This document shows positions 12,318-14,434 of a stretch of 14,434 bases of DNA, in pieces. The DNA lies in assembly GCA_964569315.1 (NCBI GenBank), contig CAZMUZ010000096.1, positions 1 through 14,434 of the forward strand, written 5' to 3'. This DNA is from CADEFF01 sp964569315. Its GTDB lineage: Bacteria; Pseudomonadota; Alphaproteobacteria; Dongiales; Dongiaceae. Numbering within the stretch: the stretch's first letter is position 1; every line of letters begins with the position of its first letter. The notes beneath the pieces were generated by a model that saw only the letters and a list, made by a program, of their open reading frames with translations, searched no databases and was not told the DNA's origin. Position numbers and translations under genes: made by a program.

Positions 12318-13942
12318 TGCCGAAGAATCGACCCCCCGCCGCCGTGCGCGACTGGCCGGCGGCGCCGATGACGGCCGTCAAGCGCACCGCCTTCGGCTGG
12401 GTCGGCGCGCATGAAAAATGGCTCTCCGAACGACATTCCGAGGTGTGGAATTTCCACGAGACGGCCTGGCGCGAGTACAAGTCCGCCGCCTGGTACGTGA
12501 AGCTGCTGAAGAAGCAGGGCTTCAGCGTCGAGGAAGGCTCCGCCACCATGCCGACCGCCTTCGTCGCGCGCTTCGGCAGCGGCAAGCCGGTGATTGCCTC
12601 CTATGCCGAATATGACGCGGTGCCGGGCAACAGCCAGGATCCGGTCCCCTACGAGAAGCCGCGCGACGGGGTGCATCGCTATGCCGCCGGCCATACCGAC
12701 CCGCATTCCGCGCTGGGGCTGGGCGCGCTCGGCGGCGTGCTCGCCGCCAAGGCCGCGATGCAGAAGCACAAGCTCAAGGGCACGCTGGTTTTCTTCGGCG
12801 AGCCGGCGGAGAAGGTCTGCGGCTCGAAGCCGGTCCATGCGGCCCACGGCTATTACGACAAGCTCGACGCTTGCATCAGCTTCCACCCGGCCTTTTCGAC
12901 GACCCATACGAACACGGTCGTCTGGGACACCCATTGCGGCTCCTACTGGAGCCGGATGTACAGCTTCGAATGCGCCCATGCGGAGACCTGGGCGGGGATG
13001 GGCGCAACACCGGGCGCCAGCGCCCATACGGTCGCGCGCGCGCCCGGCGCCATCGACGCCGTCTGCCTGATGTATATGTCGAGCAAGATGACGAAGGAGG
13101 CGATGCTGCCCCATACCGGCACCTGGACCGTCAACGAGGCGATCCTCGCCGCGGGCCAGGCGACCTCGGACAATCTCGCGCCGCATTTCAGCCAGATCCA
13201 GTATTCGAGCCGCGCGCCCACGCTCGACATGCAGGAGCGGATCTTCGCGGTGCTCGACAACAATGCCGAGCAGGTGGCCAGGATCGCCCATTGCACCGTG
13301 CGCAAGGAATGGGTGACCAAGACCCGTCCCGGCCTGCCGAACCATGCGATCTCGGCCCTGACCTACGCCAATCTCGTGCTCGCCGGCGCGCCTTCCTACG
13401 ACGAGGCGGCGAAGCGCTTCGGCCGCGAGATCCAGAAGAACCTCGGGCTGAAGCCGATGGCGGATCCGATGCATCCCGCCATGTCCGCGCTTTGCGACCC
13501 GGCGGAGGACGAGGCCCGCATGCGCGCGATCCTGCCGCCCTGGCAGAAGAACTACACCTCCGACGATTACACCGACTACACCTGGCACTGCCCCACGGCG
13601 CGCCTCATCGTCGGCCGCGCCACCCTGCAGGCGCCGAAGCCCGACTATCAGTACCCCGCCTGGGTCTGGAATGCGCTCGGCGGCCACCCTGCGACCATCG
13701 ATCCGACCATCTTCTCGGCGGCACGCACCATCGCCGGGAGCATCCTCGACCTGCTGACGCAGCCGGCCGAGCTCGCCAGGGCGAAGGCGGAGTTCGCCGA
13801 GCGCACCGGCGGCGGCATCGGCGGCAAACGCTGGGTCGGCCCGCTCCTGCCGAAGGATTTCCCGGCGCCCATCCATTTCCGCTGGCCGGAATATGTCACC
13901 ACGCCGCGCGGCGAAGAGTGGTGGATTCCGGAAAAGGCATGA
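12317..13942 (+). CDS. M20-family amidohydrolase, AbgB-like
   Basis: This 541-residue cytoplasmic metallo-amidohydrolase resembles AbgB (p-aminobenzoyl-glutamate hydrolase subunit) and related M20 peptidases, which cut an amide bond with a two-metal centre. Motifs: IASYAEYDAVPG (93-104) with Asp100; AAGHTDPHSALGLGALG (123-139) at the metal-binding His position; VFFGEPAEKVCGSKP (158-172) with the Glu pair 162/165; CISFHP with His190; GASAHTVARAPGAIDA (233-248) of the dimerisation/lid domain; and DDYTDYTWHCPTA (416-428), like the STDVGDVSW-x2-PT region of AbgB. The ATG overlaps the potC stop (TGATG), with GGAG eight bases upstream, so it is translationally coupled. It probably hydrolyses the imported compound or a derivative of it. 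It is somewhat longer than typical M20 amidohydrolases, mostly through the C-terminal tail from about 480. AbgB normally pairs with AbgA, which is not present here. Confidence 0.88.
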   Translation: MPKNRPPAAVRDWPAAPMTAVKRTAFGWVGAHEKWLSERHSEVWNFHETAWREYKSAAWYVKLLKKQGFSVEEGSATMPTAFVARFGSGKPVIASYAEYDAVPGNSQDPVPYEKPRDGVHRYAAGHTDPHSALGLGALGGVLAAKAAMQKHKLKGTLVFFGEPAEKVCGSKPVHAAHGYYDKLDACISFHPAFSTTHTNTVVWDTHCGSYWSRMYSFECAHAETWAGMGATPGASAHTVARAPGAIDAVCLMYMSSKMTKEAMLPHTGTWTVNEAILAAGQATSDNLAPHFSQIQYSSRAPTLDMQERIFAVLDNNAEQVARIAHCTVRKEWVTKTRPGLPNHAISALTYANLVLAGAPSYDEAAKRFGREIQKNLGLKPMADPMHPAMSALCDPAEDEARMRAILPPWQKNYTSDDYTDYTWHCPTARLIVGRATLQAPKPDYQYPAWVWNALGGHPATIDPTIFSAARTIAGSILDLLTQPAELARAKAEFAERTGGGIGGKRWVGPLLPKDFPAPIHFRWPEYVTTPRGEEWWIPEKA

Positions 13943-13952
13943 GCGCGGCCGC

Positions 13953-14434
13953 GTGAAGGTTCCCGGCGCAACCAGGCAGCGGCCGCGGCTCGGCTGGATC
14001 GAGGACATCCGCATCTTCGCGGCGGCGCTGGTCGTGTTTCTGCACGCGACCTTCGCCTATACCCCCGCCTATCAGCCGGGGACCTGGTGGTTCGTGATCG
14101 ACCCCGCGCAGGCGCCCGGCCTGCATGCCTGGGCGGCACTGCTGCGCGCGCTCGCCCTCAACCTCTTCCTCTTCATCGCCGGCTATCTGGCGCCCGGCAC
14201 GATCGACCGGCACGGCGTCGGCCCCTTCATGAAGGACCGGCTCGTTCGTCTGGGCATTCCGCTCGCGATCGGGTTCCTCTTCGTCTTTCCGGTCGTCATG
14301 TATGCCTATTACGTCAATTTCCGCGGCTACCCGCCGATCGATTTCGGCACCTATCTCCTGCAGATCTACTTCGGCATCGGCGGTCATCGGCCGCCGGACT
14401 GGACGGGCCCGCACTGGCCCGATCACCAGTTCGG
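13953..14434 (+). CDS. Acyltransferase-3 family membrane protein, 5' part
   Basis: This is the N-terminal 160 residues of a multi-pass acyltransferase (OafA/YrhL class, PF01757), which transfers acyl groups to sugars, lipids or glycans at the membrane; the rest lies beyond the window. Visible features are WIEDIRIFAAALVVFLHA with conserved His31 in the first membrane segment, a second segment ending LFLFIAGYLAPGTIDRHG, the conserved basic stretch MKDRLVRLGIPLAIGF (Arg96 and Arg99), and a third segment ending VVMYAYYV. The end, GPHWPDHQFG, matches the place where family members read GHLWF. I chose GTG at 13953, 10 bp after the M20 stop; there is no ATG in frame nearby, and the protein reads as family almost from the start. 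Cotranscription with the M20 gene is likely from spacing, but a functional link to the catabolic genes is not shown. Confidence 0.85.
   Translation, partial: MKVPGATRQRPRLGWIEDIRIFAAALVVFLHATFAYTPAYQPGTWWFVIDPAQAPGLHAWAALLRALALNLFLFIAGYLAPGTIDRHGVGPFMKDRLVRLGIPLAIGFLFVFPVVMYAYYVNFRGYPPIDFGTYLLQIYFGIGGHRPPDWTGPHWPDHQF

Noticed and set aside
11510..13942. One continuous 810-residue frame joining a permease and an M20 hydrolase
   Set aside because: It exists only because the 10 N placeholder shifts the frame. The true potC C-terminus is readable in another frame (12183-12317), and the M20 gene has its own ATG at 12317 with a ribosome binding site.
12191..14014. 607-codon open frame on the minus strand
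   Set aside because: Antisense to the M20 gene, low-complexity composition and no domain seen; it also runs across gene boundaries.
1..14434. tRNA or rRNA genes, CRISPR arrays, insertion sequences, attachment sites
   Set aside because: None seen on reading both strands: no regularly spaced repeats, no transposase motifs and no tRNA-like cloverleaf sequence. A computed scan would be more sensitive.

Overview
The window is very GC-rich throughout and looks alphaproteobacterial. The basis is the local set of genes: accC-aat followed by a convergent block encoding a DUF2155 protein, an MlaD-like MCE protein and an NDUFA12-type complex I accessory subunit, all typical of Alphaproteobacteria. I cannot fix the order; a Rhodospirillales-like lineage is a guess. 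A run of 10 N (12172-12181) shows this is a draft assembly or metagenome-derived scaffold.

Layout. (1) 1-1159, plus strand: the 3' part of accC (biotin carboxylase) and complete aat (Leu/Phe-tRNA protein transferase). (2) 1096-3518, minus strand, probably one operon read right to left: NDUFA12-like subunit, MlaD-like MCE protein, SAM methyltransferase (Tam-like), a 92-aa protein of unknown function, and a secreted DUF2155 protein whose 3' end overlaps aat by 64 bp. (3) 3722-4621, plus: an EamA/DMT permease that appears to start at CTG behind a good Shine-Dalgarno. (4) 4638-13942: a likely accessory catabolic cluster for a cationic nitrogen compound. It holds a DDAH/amidinotransferase-fold hydrolase, a polyamine-type ABC transporter (PotA, then PotD-PotB-PotC), a GbcA-like Rieske oxygenase, a protein made of three fused RidA domains, and an AbgB-like M20 amidohydrolase. 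The Rieske and RidA genes lie on the minus strand and split potA from potDBC. (5) 13953-end: the 5' part of an acyltransferase-3 membrane protein.

How the cluster could work (inference): PotABCD imports a cationic amine or guanidine compound; the M20 enzyme cuts an amide; the Rieske enzyme hydroxylates or N-demethylates; the RidA trimer-in-one-chain handles a reactive imine/enamine or similar intermediate, or has another binding role; and the DDAH-like enzyme hydrolyses a guanidine or methylguanidine group. The substrate is not evident. No regulator and no Rieske reductase are present in the window.

The regulatory signals I can support are a 12-bp direct repeat with a 20-bp period sitting on a candidate promoter of the DDAH-like gene, a strong hairpin after the RidA gene, and the short divergent control region between RidA and potD. 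No tRNA, rRNA, CRISPR array or insertion sequence was seen, and no stretch over 300 bp lacks a gene.
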